This document shows, piece by piece, positions 1-13,700 of a DNA stretch of 64,000 bases. The notes beneath the pieces were generated by a model, which ran no database searches, had not been told where the DNA came from, and was given only the letters and a program-made list of their open reading frames with translations. The stretch spans positions 1,009,092 through 1,073,091 of the forward strand of contig NMRA01000068.1 in NCBI GenBank assembly GCA_002633005.1. Reading direction: 5' to 3'. Both the position numbers and the translations under genes were made by a program. The first letter of the stretch is position 1; every line of letters starts with the position of its first letter. Source of the stretch: Phoronis australis. Taxonomy: Eukaryota > Phoronida > Phoronidae.

Positions 1-802
<802 letters not shown>

Positions 803-3003
803 TGAATGTCCATACAACCACACAGGTCTGTCAAGTCATGTGACTTCATTATCTCTCATGCTCTTTTCCCTGTTTCTCATTGGTTTATTAGCATTCGTCA
901 TCACTTTTTGTGGCTAGTCAAGACCTGTTGCCTGGCCAATCTCATGCAAGGTTGGTAATTGTCGGATTATTAAACCTAGCTGTAAGAAAACGAACATTGA
1001 AAGTTTTGGTTGCCAGTGATTGTAAAGGATTTGACAGCATTAAGTGCCAGTGTAAATGGTGGTATGTAGGGAATCAGCACTAGCTGGTCTTGCCTATCCT
1101 GACTCTATAGAACCATTTTGACTCAGAGATAAATATCACAGTCATATTCAGCTTCTTTAAGACACCTGAGACTATTTAAGTTTGTTACAAGGTATAACAT
1201 TCTGTTTTTAAAAACAACTTGGCATTAGGTTATGATGTAGGGCTAAACTTCAGGTAGATTTCGAAGTGGATTGGCTTACAATATTTTAAATTCTTGTTGA
1301 TTATATTTGTAAAATTAGTGTTATGAAGAATTTAGAATACCCTGCAATGGTAATTAAAAATAGTGACATAAGAAACTGTGATTTCTCTTTCAGAAATAAG
1401 TTTTTGGTGTATCTGAATTTAGGTGTGCCAAATATTGATTTAGCAACATTTGGCTTAATATGTTACGTTTCACTCTAAAATAATGTTTTAAATAGGAGAT
1501 ATTTTGTTCATTGTAGTACCTGTGAGTGCTCTCGCAGGTCAAAGCTGCTGCAGATATCCGTACTAATTCTTCCTACAGTTTGACCTTGTGCATTTCAGTG
1601 TTGGGCTATTCACTGTAGATTGCGTGGCGTGCCTGTGAGCTCGATTTGTTACTTTTAGCTATACAGAGCCATAGCAGTACCCACAGTATGCATTATTACA
1701 GTGCCACTCATTTGCCACAATGCTACACATTTTTTTACCATTGTTCATTGCTGCCTTGTTTATTGTGATTTTGCATCTGAAGCTAGTAAAGTTTTAATGT
1801 TGCATACCAACTAGTTGCAATTCTTTTAAAATGTGATTAGTAGATTGTTATGTGATCCCTTTGCTTTTTTACTCAGACTAAAATCTAAAGTATGTTAGGG
1901 ACCTAAACTTTGGAAAGTAGGTCAATCATTACATTTTTCTACCTCTATAAAAGGAAAGTTGATTTCAGACTGTTACTGTTGGGACCTGCATTATATTGCG
2001 CATTAATGCAACAGCTCTTACGGTGCCTGCTTTTGTAGATCCAGCAGCCTTGTCTCCGCTGGAGATGTGTCTGAGCTTGTGTATACAGTTAGTTGTTCAG
2101 TGATCTGTGTGCAGTATGATGGTCATTAGAGATGTGACTTCTGAAATCAACTGTGTACGGTTACAAATAACAGCGTAACCTATGAGCACCAATTAGAGAC
2201 CTATGTGCATTTCTTAGCATTAAGTGCAGTTGTTCTGACCTCATGGCTTGCTGTCTGTGTAGTTGTTCTCTCAATCTGTAGATGGCATTGATTACTGAAG
2301 GTCATATTTATCATGTTTCACTCATTTGGTTGTTCTCATGTTCTCATCATGTTCATTCTCATCTGTCATGTTTCAAGATTTATCATCCAATATACACCTC
2401 TGACTGCTGATAAGGACATATAAAATGCGATAGATGGTCAAGAAATGGTGCAGTTTTTCATTTTGCAATCTTAAATCATGTTACAGAATGTCATTGTCGT
2501 GTGTCAAACACTAAAATTGTATTCACTTAAAAATTTTTCGCAGTGCTTAAGACATAAACCCATGCAGAAAAAATAATTCAGCATCTGAAAATGATTTGGT
2601 AACAACGTCCACTTGAAAAGCTGATATTCACTGCAAGTTTTAACGCTGTGCAATAGATTAAGCAATCGTGACAAAGCAAACAACCCTGACCTTCCCATTT
2701 CTTGCCCACATTTCCCATTTTTGGGGAGTTTGTTTTCTCATCAGCAGTTAGATTAAAGCCTGCATTTGCGCTGCTGAAATGGATGGAGCTGAAATTAAAA
2801 TCATGTTGGTGAGACAAGCAAGAAAAAAGGGTAGTGTGCATTAGAAAGTGGTGTCTTTCATGTAAACCATCCATTTCACCTGCTGGTGATGATGTCATCA
2901 GGACGTAACTCACTTCAGACAGACCTTGTGGTTGTATCAATTGTCTAGAGAATCTTGTTGTTTATTTGTAATTAGTATCAAGATGTGTTGTACAAAGTTA
3001 TAG
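803..3003. other. 3' UTR / intergenic, no gene seen
   Basis: AT-rich sequence after the stop codon at 802. No exon with matching splice sites or recognisable protein was found on either strand. Part of it is probably 3' UTR of the upstream gene, but no polyadenylation signal could be assigned with confidence. Confidence 0.5.
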
Positions 3004-3007
3004 TTAA

Positions 3008-3283
3008 GGCAGCTATAAACCTGTGTTCCGTCAGAGATGCAAACTTTTGATATCGACCAAGCATTTCAAATTGGTCTCGACTTGTTCCTTGTTCAGGTGA
3101 TCCAGAAATATGTGAAAGAATTGGCAGTTGGTTATTCTTTGAGGCTGTGCGCGCCACATAAATGACAGGCTGCAGAAATCACCTCTAGTTTGTTTACAGA
3201 ACAGTTTGAGACCAATTTCACAATGGTAAGTTGTAGCAATCAGAAGTTGGTCATGGTGGTGGAAAGCAGGATTAATGGCTGCT
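3008..3283. mobile_element. TTAA-flanked palindromic MITE, copy 1
   Basis: About 276 bp with imperfect long inverted arms. The left end (GCAGCTATAAACCTG) pairs with the right end (reverse complement GCAGCCATTAATCCTG), and the inner motifs AAATTGGTCTC and GAGACCAATTT are mirror images. It is bounded by TTAA at 3004-3007 and CTAA at 3284-3287, consistent with a TTAA target duplication with one mutated base. Related copies lie at 21265-21603 and, more diverged, near 18.9-19.16 kb. It encodes nothing. The TTAA target is used by piggyBac and Kolobok transposases. Confidence 0.7.
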
Positions 3284-3287
3284 CTAA

Positions 3288-6200
3288 GCAAGAGATGTAA
3301 TCATGTGGTATTCTAGGATATACAAACGGAGCTAAATGAGATTTCTGAATGTACATGGATTCATCGTGAATTATATGGAGTTGTTGGCGCACTTTTTGAT
3401 AGAGAATTTTAGATGTTCCAGACTCGACTCGACTATGGAGAGCCCTACCAGCATCTCTAGGGGTTTCCTTCAATCTACTTCTCAGTCATCATTTGGTATA
3501 GTCAGGGGTGCCAGTTTTCCCAATCACTGAGGAATTTTGTTGGTCTTGATTTTAAATGTGCAGCAGCAACTCTCAAAGAGAATTACCGGTATCTTCATGT
3601 GCAGGCTGAAAACTGATTTAGTGTTGTGGGAGAGTTAAACAAAAATTAGGTTAGCTGACTAGATTAAGTGTGTCAGGTTATTTTAACATTGGCAATGCTT
3701 GCCATGAGGAGCTGTGCTTTCCTGGTATCAATGGACTGTAGACTAGTTGTCAGTAGAGGCAATCTATTATTGTGTTGCAAGATTGATATTTTTCAACTTT
3801 TCAAGACCAAGTCCCACGCAACTCTTAATTTGGTCAAGCCATTATCACGAGTTCCAAGCTGGAATAATATAAAATTAACAGTGATGAATCTTTTTCATTG
3901 AAGCAGTCACTAACTCTATTCAGTCATTGGTTTTATCTTTGGTAATTATGGATGCCTTTTCCCTCTAGGCTTCAACTTGCTTTAGTTATTAAATCTGCAT
4001 CTTTACTTCTGATGCGCCACATGCAGCTCCAGTAGGAAGGCTTGTGTTGTACGAGATAAAGATCTTTGATATGATTGGCCTTATTCAAAGCCACTTGCGT
4101 CATTCCTGTTTTCTATGAAGGAGAGTAGTGTTGAGTCACACCAACCAGTGGCGTGAGTGTCATTTGTGTTAGTTGTAAACTTGTGTTGCCAGTTTTTAGT
4201 CACCTTTGACAAGGAAGTATACACTATAGAGGCCTCAATGAAAAGTTTTAATTGTTGTTTTAGTATTATATGAAATGTATCTCATTCACAGTATACATAT
4301 TTACTGTGAGTTTGTATATGAAAAGGGAATAAATCAATAATTGTATAAATCATCTTTCACTTGTGCGAGGTGCATACATTTTGTCTGGCTCGACAAATCA
4401 TAGGAATACATAGCAATGTTGTAGAACGAGCTACATTAGGTGCATTTAAGGGATCCCCTCCGAACACCACGGAAAATGTTGACATGCCATAAGATTACAC
4501 AAATATTTTCTCTCTAAAACTGTGGCTGGGTCCCCTCTTACGAGAGCCTAGGTCCCAGTGCCGGACCAGATGATGCACACATAAAGGAGACCTGAGTCTT
4601 GACCATAAAGTGTCTTCAAAGAATGGATAGAGCTTGGTAGCACTGATGCATTAGAGTAGAATTAAAGTTATCCAATGCAGGGAAATTGCGCGTGATGTAC
4701 CTGAGGTATTTACGCAGGACCAGGGGTACCTTCCAAGAAACTCTGGATTCATTTTTGACTAAGTCTAATATATTTTTTTCTAATATTGGTTTCAACTTCC
4801 GAAGCTTGAAACTTGCACACCCAGTAATTAAGATAATCAATATAGACAGAACATTTAAAAGTCAAAAACTTTGTCAAACCCAAGGTCTATTTACTGATAT
4901 CTTCTTGAGACAAATTTAAATTTTATCTCAGAATTGAAGGAAATTTGAGATTTATCTTGGCTAAGGCTTCGCACGATTGCAAGTGAAACACGTCATCACA
5001 CTAGCGAGATTCTTGGGTCTAAACTATCGGCTCGGATTTTCTCGAAGAGTTGGCCAGAAACCAGTGCCTGGCACATAAACGGGTCTGTTGTGTGACTAAC
5101 CTTGAAGAAAACTAACGAAGTCATTGGTCTTTCACTCCACATAACACTTCTAAAAAAATAATTATCTCATTTTAGAAAACGAATAAATTCATAATTGTTG
5201 CACATTGAGAAATTTTGTAGGAATCATTTCCAGGCCGATTTGTGTGCTAATGGTTACAGGACTGAACCTTTAGTTTGTGTGAAGTGGGAGAGTAAAACTA
5301 ATTTTCCGAATACGGGCTTATGAGTTCGCCGCTTGAGCGAACACCTCGCGTCGATCTCTGGTCTCATACCAGTGCGCGGCTGTTTAATTAAGTTGTTCCG
5401 TTCCTCCAACGGTGCTTCACCTGCTCAAAAGTATCGTAATCACAGAATTCCGGACGTGGTAAATTTTGCGGTCTACTCTGGTAATTCAGAAATTTGGGGC
5501 GGCCAATTTTGACTTAGAATTTGGTACAAGCTCCGTACGTATTGAGAAAAGTATTATTTTTCACTCAGTCCCAAACTGGAAATTTTTTACCGTATGTATC
5601 AGGGTTCTGTTTCATGAAAAGTGGCTTAATTGGCTCTGTTAAGGGCCCGAGTGTATATTTGACAATTAAGACTCCGGCGGCTATAAATGATTGTGCTTTA
5701 CGATATATTCCGGTCCGATGTTTCTCAGACATAAATTTCTCTTGTTCCGATGTTTCCCCGGCTCTATATGTTCCATAGGCCCCATGTTCCTTGCCCAGCT
5801 ATAGATTTCTAGGGGTAGATTTGAGGTTAGCGGCCTTTTATTCTTCTTCACGTACACCCCTCCCCATCACCGCCACTACTTCACTCAGTGCCCGGTAATC
5901 AGTCCATCATATATCGCAATTTTTTCAGACGCAGTTATTCCAGATGAAGGGAGCCAGTTGGAAGCAAACTGGCGGTAACCCGGTGGCTAAAAAGGGTAGT
6001 CACCGCCTAAACGGAGTAAGCCGCACAAAACATTTCTTCCTATTGCAGTCTTTCAATTTCTTATTACCGAGTTAACGACTATACTCACGCATACCCCACC
6101 TTTGATTTTTTTCGGAATAAGCGCCCAATGCTCTACTAAACGTCGCCTTTCTTTGAAAATTTTCACTAAGCGGTTGCATCTCAGTTAGGCTAGCCCCCAC

Positions 6201-7048
6201 CAGTAATTCACCTCACTGAATTGATTTTCAGAAGTGCGGCATTAACCGGACCAATTTCGAGTCGCAGTGTGTTTTGTTTGCAGTCGTCGCCGGGGACATC
6301 GTATTCTGTAAGCGTCTCAGTGTAGTGCATGATTAAAAACGATCGACATCGTGGTTTGAAATTGCCTCTTACTTTAGTCTGTATATAGCGAAGCACTGAT
6401 TCTTATTCTATGCAACAACAAATTCTTTTTTTCAAAAATGACACGCTTTCCCCAATGTTTAAAAGCCACATCCCAGTTTAAAAACCTCCAGGAAATAGAA
6501 GTCACACACTATGCATCATCGGTCGCTTAGTGGCAGACTATTTTCCCACATATATATCACCGGATACAGTACTAAGGAAGCGAATTTGAATCACCCGATA
6601 ATCGAAACCAGCACAGAGTCGAAGTTATTTCAAGACTTTTTATTTCATGGAAAACTAATTATTGTATACGTAAGCAGCGCAAATAAAACAAATTGTTGGT
6701 TCTGAAATTTGCATCGAGTTGTCCTCGCTCATCAATACGCCATTTGGATAGGTCAACGTTTCGCGGACTTTTTTCCACAGAATGTTTTTCAATTGTTCGA
6801 GTTGCAGAAGTTGGACAAATGGAGGGTATTTGCTTTCAGCATTATCCATCTTTGCATCCTTAACGACTTCGATGACAATCATATAGCAGGTCAGTCGCGA
6901 GTTGAGTCCACAAGGTTTCCGTCGGTTCCAGAATGAATAAGAATTTGATCCATAATGATTAAATTGCATGTGCTCATTTCCTAATCAATTTAATTGAATT
7001 TTAGTATCTCACATAAGACACTTCAGTCGAGGAGTTTCGTTTTTCACT
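3288..7048. other. Intergenic, no gene seen
   Basis: No recognisable coding exon on either strand. Several open frames of 60-104 codons occur (for example 6655-6969 minus) but none resembles a known protein or has convincing splice sites. A locally GC-richer part at about 5.3-6.4 kb includes an imperfect hairpin at roughly 5970-6006. Confidence 0.45.
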
Positions 7049-7054
7049 TTTATT
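7049..7054 (-). terminator. Candidate polyadenylation signal of the zinc-finger gene
   Basis: AATAAA on the minus strand about 715 bases past the zinc-finger stop codon. It is a reasonable 3' end signal, though other signals could be used. Confidence 0.35.
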
Positions 7055-7678
7055 GACTTTCACTCATAAATACATATGATTCACAGAAATTTTGATAAAC
7101 ACTAATTTCACTTCTATCAGAAAAGAATCTGAACCACCACATTAACTTGAATTTGTAGCCTAAAGCCTTTTAAAACAGAGGCCGTGGTTGGCATGGCGCA
7201 TAGTTTAGTAATATTTTAGTTGCATGATTAATAAACTCATTCTACAACTAAGAACTTCCTCTTCATACTATTAAGTATCACCGGTTGGTTTCTTTCATGT
7301 GAACAGTTTTCGATAACTGGACAAAACACTGCATACATGTCAAGATACACCAGATCATAGTATTCCCCTACTCCATTACATTTGGTGTAGGTGGGTGGTG
7401 GATGAAGCTAACACAAATTCAACAGCATTTTTTTATATCGAAAATGGAAAAACATAAAATTATTCACCCAATTTTCAAACATGTACTCTTCAACTCTACA
7501 ATGGCAGATGCAAATTGATAACTGACAATGCCTGATGAGTATTTGCCAGCAAAACTACACTATTCACATTTTGGTAAGAGTCACTATTAGAGCACATTCT
7601 CTATCTCAATCAAATGTCAGTCACTTAATGATGCAGACAAAGTTATTCCTAACTTATAGTCTTTGACAAAGTCAGTGG

Positions 7679-7769
7679 TTATCCAGTACACAGTCTCTCG
7701 TGCCTGAGGCACTGGTTATGATGCATTAACCTCTTGCAACATTGCCTATACTTGAATCTCTCTTAGTAG
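7679..7769 (-). pseudogene. Duplicated terminal zinc finger in the 3' UTR
   Basis: The sequence just past the stop codon of the zinc-finger gene repeats the last finger. On the minus strand it reads as RQCCKRLMHHNQCLRHERLC followed by TG and a TAA stop at 7679-7681. This matches the true C-terminus, which has RQCCKRFMHTNQRLRHERMC, TG and stop. The period is 91 bp, which is not a multiple of three, and an in-frame stop separates the copies, so the second is not translated with the first. The first zinc-ligand Cys is replaced by Tyr (KYRQC against KCRQC). It is a tandem duplication of the 3' end of the coding region that has since decayed. Confidence 0.75.
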
Positions 7770-10700
7770 TTATCCTGTACACATTCTCTCATGTCTGAGG
7801 CGCTGGTTAGTGTGCATAAACCTCTTGCAACACTGCCTACACTTGTATCTCTCTTCACGTGTATGAATGACTACGTGGTTCTTTAGCTGAACACTGCTCG
7901 AGAAGCTCTTGTTGCAGTGTGGACAGGAGTATGGCTTCTCACCTGTGTGAACGGATCTGATGTGCACATGAAGACCCTTGTTAGAGCGGTACCCCTTGTC
8001 ACACATTTTGCATTTGTAGGGATACTCCTGAGTATGAATAATCGTGTGCTTCTTGTAGTTGTTCATGAGAAAGAAGCCCTTGTTGCAGTGCTCACACCTC
8101 ACCAAGTACTCGTTTATTGCTGCATGCTCTGACCAATGATTTTTCAGCTCCGTCCTATTTTCATAACGGACATTGCACAAGTAGCAAGTGTGATACAGCT
8201 TTATATTTCCGTGGCGCTGGATGTGAGCCATGGCCTCTGACTTGATCTTGAACAGCTTATTACATACTTGACAGTTGTAGAATGGAACATCTGTGTGGAA
8301 AGCCACATGAGTGCGTAGCAGTGGCTTAGTTTTGAACTTGAGGTCACAGAAAGGACAAGCATGTCTTGGTTCAGTGTTTGGCTCCTTGAAGTGTCTCCTG
8401 CGGTGAACTTTCACAGCATACTTGTTAACAAATCCCTTGTCACAGACGTCACACTTCTCCGGACGATGAGTATGGCCTTGCACGTGCTCCTTGAACGTTC
8501 TCTCATTGTTGAACTTCTTTTTGCAAATGTGGCAGGACTTGTCTCGTTCATTGTGTACAGTGAGATGGTCAGTCAAGCTTCTCTTCGTCTTATATGCCTT
8601 GCCACAAATCTCACACACGTGCGGACGACTGTCAGAATGGGACAGCATGTGATACTTAAGCAGAGTTCTGGTAGCTGCTCTAAACTCACACTGTGAACAT
8701 GGGAACATTTTAAGGGCACGTTTCTTCTGTTCGTTATGCTTCCTGATGTGAATTTGCAAGAGACGTGTGGATGGCAGAGAGTCCCCACACTGGTCACATA
8801 TGAGATGTTGATCTTGGTGAGCGCTACTTTCATGTAGCTGCTGCTCGTCGCCACTTGGAAATACCCGCAAACAAACTTTACACTTGAATTCACAGCCAAT
8901 CTCTGCCGGATGCTTGCGTCTCATATGTTCACGGAGGGCCGACTGGTTACCATAGCCGCGGTCCACACAAATGGTGCATTTGTAGGGCTTGTAGCCCTCG
9001 TGTGTCTTGTAGTGACGGTTCAGGTGCTCACGGTGTCGAAATGACTTGCCACACAGCTCACAATCTCGTGCCACTCTGTGCACATTCTTACAGTGCTGCT
9101 CAAGAGCCTTCTCAGAGAAGAACTTGTGCTCACATAGGACACATGAATGCTGAGCAGACTCAGGATGATCAACCTCGAGGTGCTTGCGCATGTGAGACTT
9201 TCTCACAAATGACTCATTACAATACTCACACTTGATCTCTTCCTGGTGATATTGTTGACAGTGATTAATCACCTCTCTTGGTGTAGCAAAGAACTCTTGA
9301 CAGTAGTCACAACGCTGTGCCAGTCCACACCCACTCAGTTGGTGTCCAACAAGGCTGCCATGGTGCCTGTACTGCTTACCACACAAGGAGCACTTGTGGG
9401 GTTTATCATGTTTTTTCTTCATGTGAGTAGTCAGCTGGTCATGAGTAGTGACCTCTATTGAACACTGGTTACAGGAGAATGGTTTGGCCTGCTCCGCCCC
9501 ATGCTCCTCCTCCACATGCTCATCTCGTGTCTGCTCAGTATTGAACACTTGTCCACAGGCCTGACACATAGGCTGCTTAAACACAACCTTCTTTTTAGTT
9601 ATATCTTCATAAAACTTGACCATGTCTAAATTCTCAGGTGGAAGTGACTGTTTAGCGTCACTTGAACTTGTGTCTTCTACACCGCAACTCGTCAACGGCA
9701 CGGTTTCACAGATGCCAGAACTCTCCTGTACAATAGTCACATGGTGTGTGTCTACTTGCTCAGTCTCTCCAGAGGCTCCTGGCTGTACAACATCACTACC
9801 GCTAGTTCCCAGTACATTACCATCAGTATTACCACCTTCTAGTTCCTTCACACTATCATTGATGTTGCGTTCCTCCATGTCTGTGTCTACAGCACCAGCC
9901 TGCTTCTCTACATCTTCACCCAGTGACGTCTTAACATGAGACACTGCCGGAGATTCACCCATCACTTCAGGAACATCAACATTCACAAAGGAAATGCTGT
10001 CCAACATATGGTTGACCTGGCTCACGAGAATTCCATCTTTTGAAGCAAAAAAGCTGTGACGTTTCTCAATATGAACCACGACCTTGTCCCGTTTGGAGAA
10101 CCTCCACCCACAGTGTACGCATGCAAACAGCTTGGCTGGGTCAGTACAGTACCACCTGGAGTTACGGCACTGCTGGATGTTGACATCACGCACCACATCT
10201 GCCTCATTCAAGTCATTGTGATGGTTTAGATGGTCTTTCAAGAGGCTGTAATTAGTGAATCGCCACCCACACATCAAGCAGCTAAACTTCTTTGCTGGGT
10301 CATTACAATAGTAACGTGAAGCTTTCATTTGCTCCGAGTTTCTCTTCTCAAACGTAGAAGCCTCAATTTCAGTGGAAAAAGTTTGTTCTCCTTCTTTCAA
10401 CTCCTGGCTTCCTTTAACCTTGAACTTGGGAGGTACCAGTGAAGCAAAACACAGTTTCTTACCCTTAAGTCTAGCTGAATGGCGCTGGTTGTTGCCATCA
10501 TCAGAAGCAGGAGCACAAGTCATATCGGTTTCATCAGCAGTTGCTACACTCGTTTCAGAAGTAACATCATTTCCTATTTGGCCGTCATCAGTACACGGTT
10601 CATTTATCTCAGCTTCCTGTGAGCAAGTAGTCACTGGCTCATCATCACATTTCCATGCACTCCCAGTTGTCTCCCCTTGCCTCAAGTACCCAAGTGTTCT

Positions 10701-13700
10701 ACGGTGACGACTACTAATGTGTTTCTTCATGTCAAAGCTTTGGTGAAAGCGCCACCCACACACAAAACATTCGTTCTTCTTTGCCGGGTCTCTACTATAC
10801 AACTTTGAAGCACGACATCCCTGAATGTCCAGCTTCACTCTAATATCATTGGTCACCTTTATGTCTGAGTGTCGCCTAATGTGTGCTAATACCTTATTGG
10901 GCTTGCTAAATTGCCAGCCACACGCTTCACATTCGAATTTCTTGGGGTCACTGCAAAAGGCAGGCAACCTCTTCATTTCTTCAGTGGTAAATCTTTCCTT
11001 GACTTCTTTTATTTCCACTACGTCTGTGTTGGTCTCAGCTGACACTTTAACACCTTTCTTTATGAGGTGCATCACTGAGCTATGCTGCTTCGAATGCCGC
11101 TTCAACTGGTATGGCAAACTGAATCTCCAGCCACATATGAGACAAGGGTAACGTTTCCTCAAGTCTGTTGAGTAAAAAAATGATTTTTTTGAACTCAAGA
11201 TGTGCATATTTAAGGTCTGTGATTCTGTAGGTATAACTCCATGTCCACGCATGTGTCTTTTTAACTTGCTTGTCTTATCAAAACACCAGCCACACACTTT
11301 GCAGCTATATTTCTTCTTCAAGCTACGACGAGACGCCTCTATTTTCTGCACTTTACTCTTCAGAATGGCATTTTGTTGAACCAGTGTAACAGTTGGTGAT
11401 CCCACTGCTGCTGTGCCAGTTATAGTGCTATCATCCTCTTTAGGCACTTCAACAGACACTTTGGTACTACCGCCATCACCAAGGTAATTACCATCATCCT
11501 CATGGCCACCACAACCATTATGGTCAATGCCAGCATCATTATCATCAAAATTCTCAAGAGGACTCCCATCACCATCATCTACAAAAGTATCCATTGCGCA
11601 GGCAAGGACATTACTTTCATTTATGCTGACTGGTGTCTCACTCTCCGGTTTTACACAGGCAGCACTATTCTGGGCAGCACTACTCTGGGCGGCACTATTC
11701 TGGGCAGCACTATTCTGGGCAGCACTATTCTGGGCAGCACTGACCTGGGCAGTACTGACCTGGGCAGCACTGTCCTGGGCCAAACTAACCTGGGCAGCAC
11801 TGTCCTTGGCCACATTAACCAGAGCAGCACTAATCTGGACCACACTGCCCTGCACCACACTGTCTTGAGCCACTCTGGCCTGGTCAACACTAGACTCATT
11901 CTGGTGACATATGAAGACGTGGTCTCTAAATTTATGTGGACGACGGAACACCTTGGAACAAACATCGCAGACAAAAGTTGGTTGCTCTGCAGCTTCAAGG
12001 GATGGTTGTCCTACTTGACTACTTGTAGTGTTGACTCTCTTCAGTCGCTGTAAGATTACAGCTGGTGTTTTATTTAGTTTACTGTTAGTACAGTCATCAG
12101 CAGACTCTGCACATCCGCTTTTCACTTGAGTCTGTTGACTTGCACCGCTACCCTCCACAGTTGAGGCCACTCCCTGTAACAATGACAAAAGTATTCAATG
12201 TAGATGTGTAAACGTGGAGAAAGGGGAGATGTACCTTAAAGAATATTTCCTTTTTGAAGGCATTTTGAACATTTTCTGACAAAAAATGAAAGTAGTAAAC
12301 ATAACATTTCTTCAAAAGGGAAGCGGGACGCACTGAATAAGTACGAAAACTTCACTTAGTGAAAGTGAGCTGTGTTCTGGCTTTAACCTTTACATTTTGA
12401 TAAGTTCTGTGATGCTGAGCACCAACATAACAATAACCCTCTTGATGTGGTCAATGATGCCAGAAGCACACAATAATACTCAACAGCTATTCAGCCGATC
12501 AGATACACAGTGCATAGTGTGGCTTTCTCATAACAACATGGGGTATGATGTCATACCAACTGCTACGCGCAGTGTTAAAAATGGCTAGTTTCCGATTTTT
12601 TGAACTGAACAAAGGACTGCTCGAAGAAAAAGTTTGATAACGGGAGTAATTGTTAGAGTTGGAAGGAATTAAAGACATCGGAGGCCTCCTAAGGTGTCCC
12701 TCTATGCGCAAAAGGTACTTATAACATGACTTTGATTTTTTAATCACTGTGAGGTGGTGGTCACTGCCTACCATAGACAATGACCATCGTCTGTGCTGGC
12801 GCAGCTAACACAGACGATGGAGCTCCTATTAGCTTCATATGCTGGAGGCTTTCTGGCGAATTATTCCTCACACTGACTAAAACATCAAAGTCACGTTGTT
12901 ATAAATACCTTTTGTGCATCCATGGACACATTAGGAGGTCGTCGATGTATTTAATTCCTTCCAACTCGAACAAATATTCCCGTTATCGAACTTTTTCTTT
13001 GAGCAGTCCTTCGTTCAGTTCCCAAAATCGGTAACTCACCATTTTCACCCTGCGCATGCTAGAGGATACATATGCCATGTCACCTGCCAGGCGCAGTGTT
13101 AAAAATGGTGAGTTACTGATTTGGGGAACTGAACGAGGGACTGCTGCTAGAAGAAAAAGTTTGATAACAGGTTTTTGTTCAAGTTGGAAGAAATTAAATA
13201 CATCAACAAACTCCTCAGGTGTCCATCTATGCTCAAAAGGTATTTATAACAACGTGACATTGACGTTACAGTCAGTGCGAGGAATACTTCACCGAAAAGT
13301 TGTTTCGGTGAATTAGTACAGATGACTAAAGCACGTGCAACCTCACTGCAATTTTTTATCTCTTTGCCTTCTTGATATGACACACGGATGTGCACGGCCG
13401 GGGTTTGACTCGAGTTTAAAAACAAATGAAAAATGAAACAGTGACATCTTGTCAGTTCATCGAGGAGATTTCATTATGGAAAAAGATTTTGTTTTCAACT
13501 TTTATAACTGATTTACGCTGTCGCCCATTTTAGGCTGACTTGGGGGTATAAATTGCATCCTCTCTCGGTGAAATCAAAACGAGGCAACATAGTAAAGAAA
13601 TGAGACAGTGCCCGAAATTGAATGCATTACAGCGGAACAAAAATTGGTGTCATTTAATTCTCAGATTATGTTACAAGTAAGACTTTATGAGATGTCTGAT

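Noticed and set aside
6655-6969. 104-codon minus-strand frame
   Set aside because: No known motif, no splice or promoter context, AT-rich flanks.
8361-11151. Plus-strand frames of 70-110 codons opposite the zinc-finger gene
   Set aside because: Shadows of the minus-strand coding sequence; no independent support.
11502-12053. Long open frames over the Ala/Gln/Ser repeat on both strands
   Set aside because: They are frame shadows of the 15-bp coding repeat of the zinc-finger gene.
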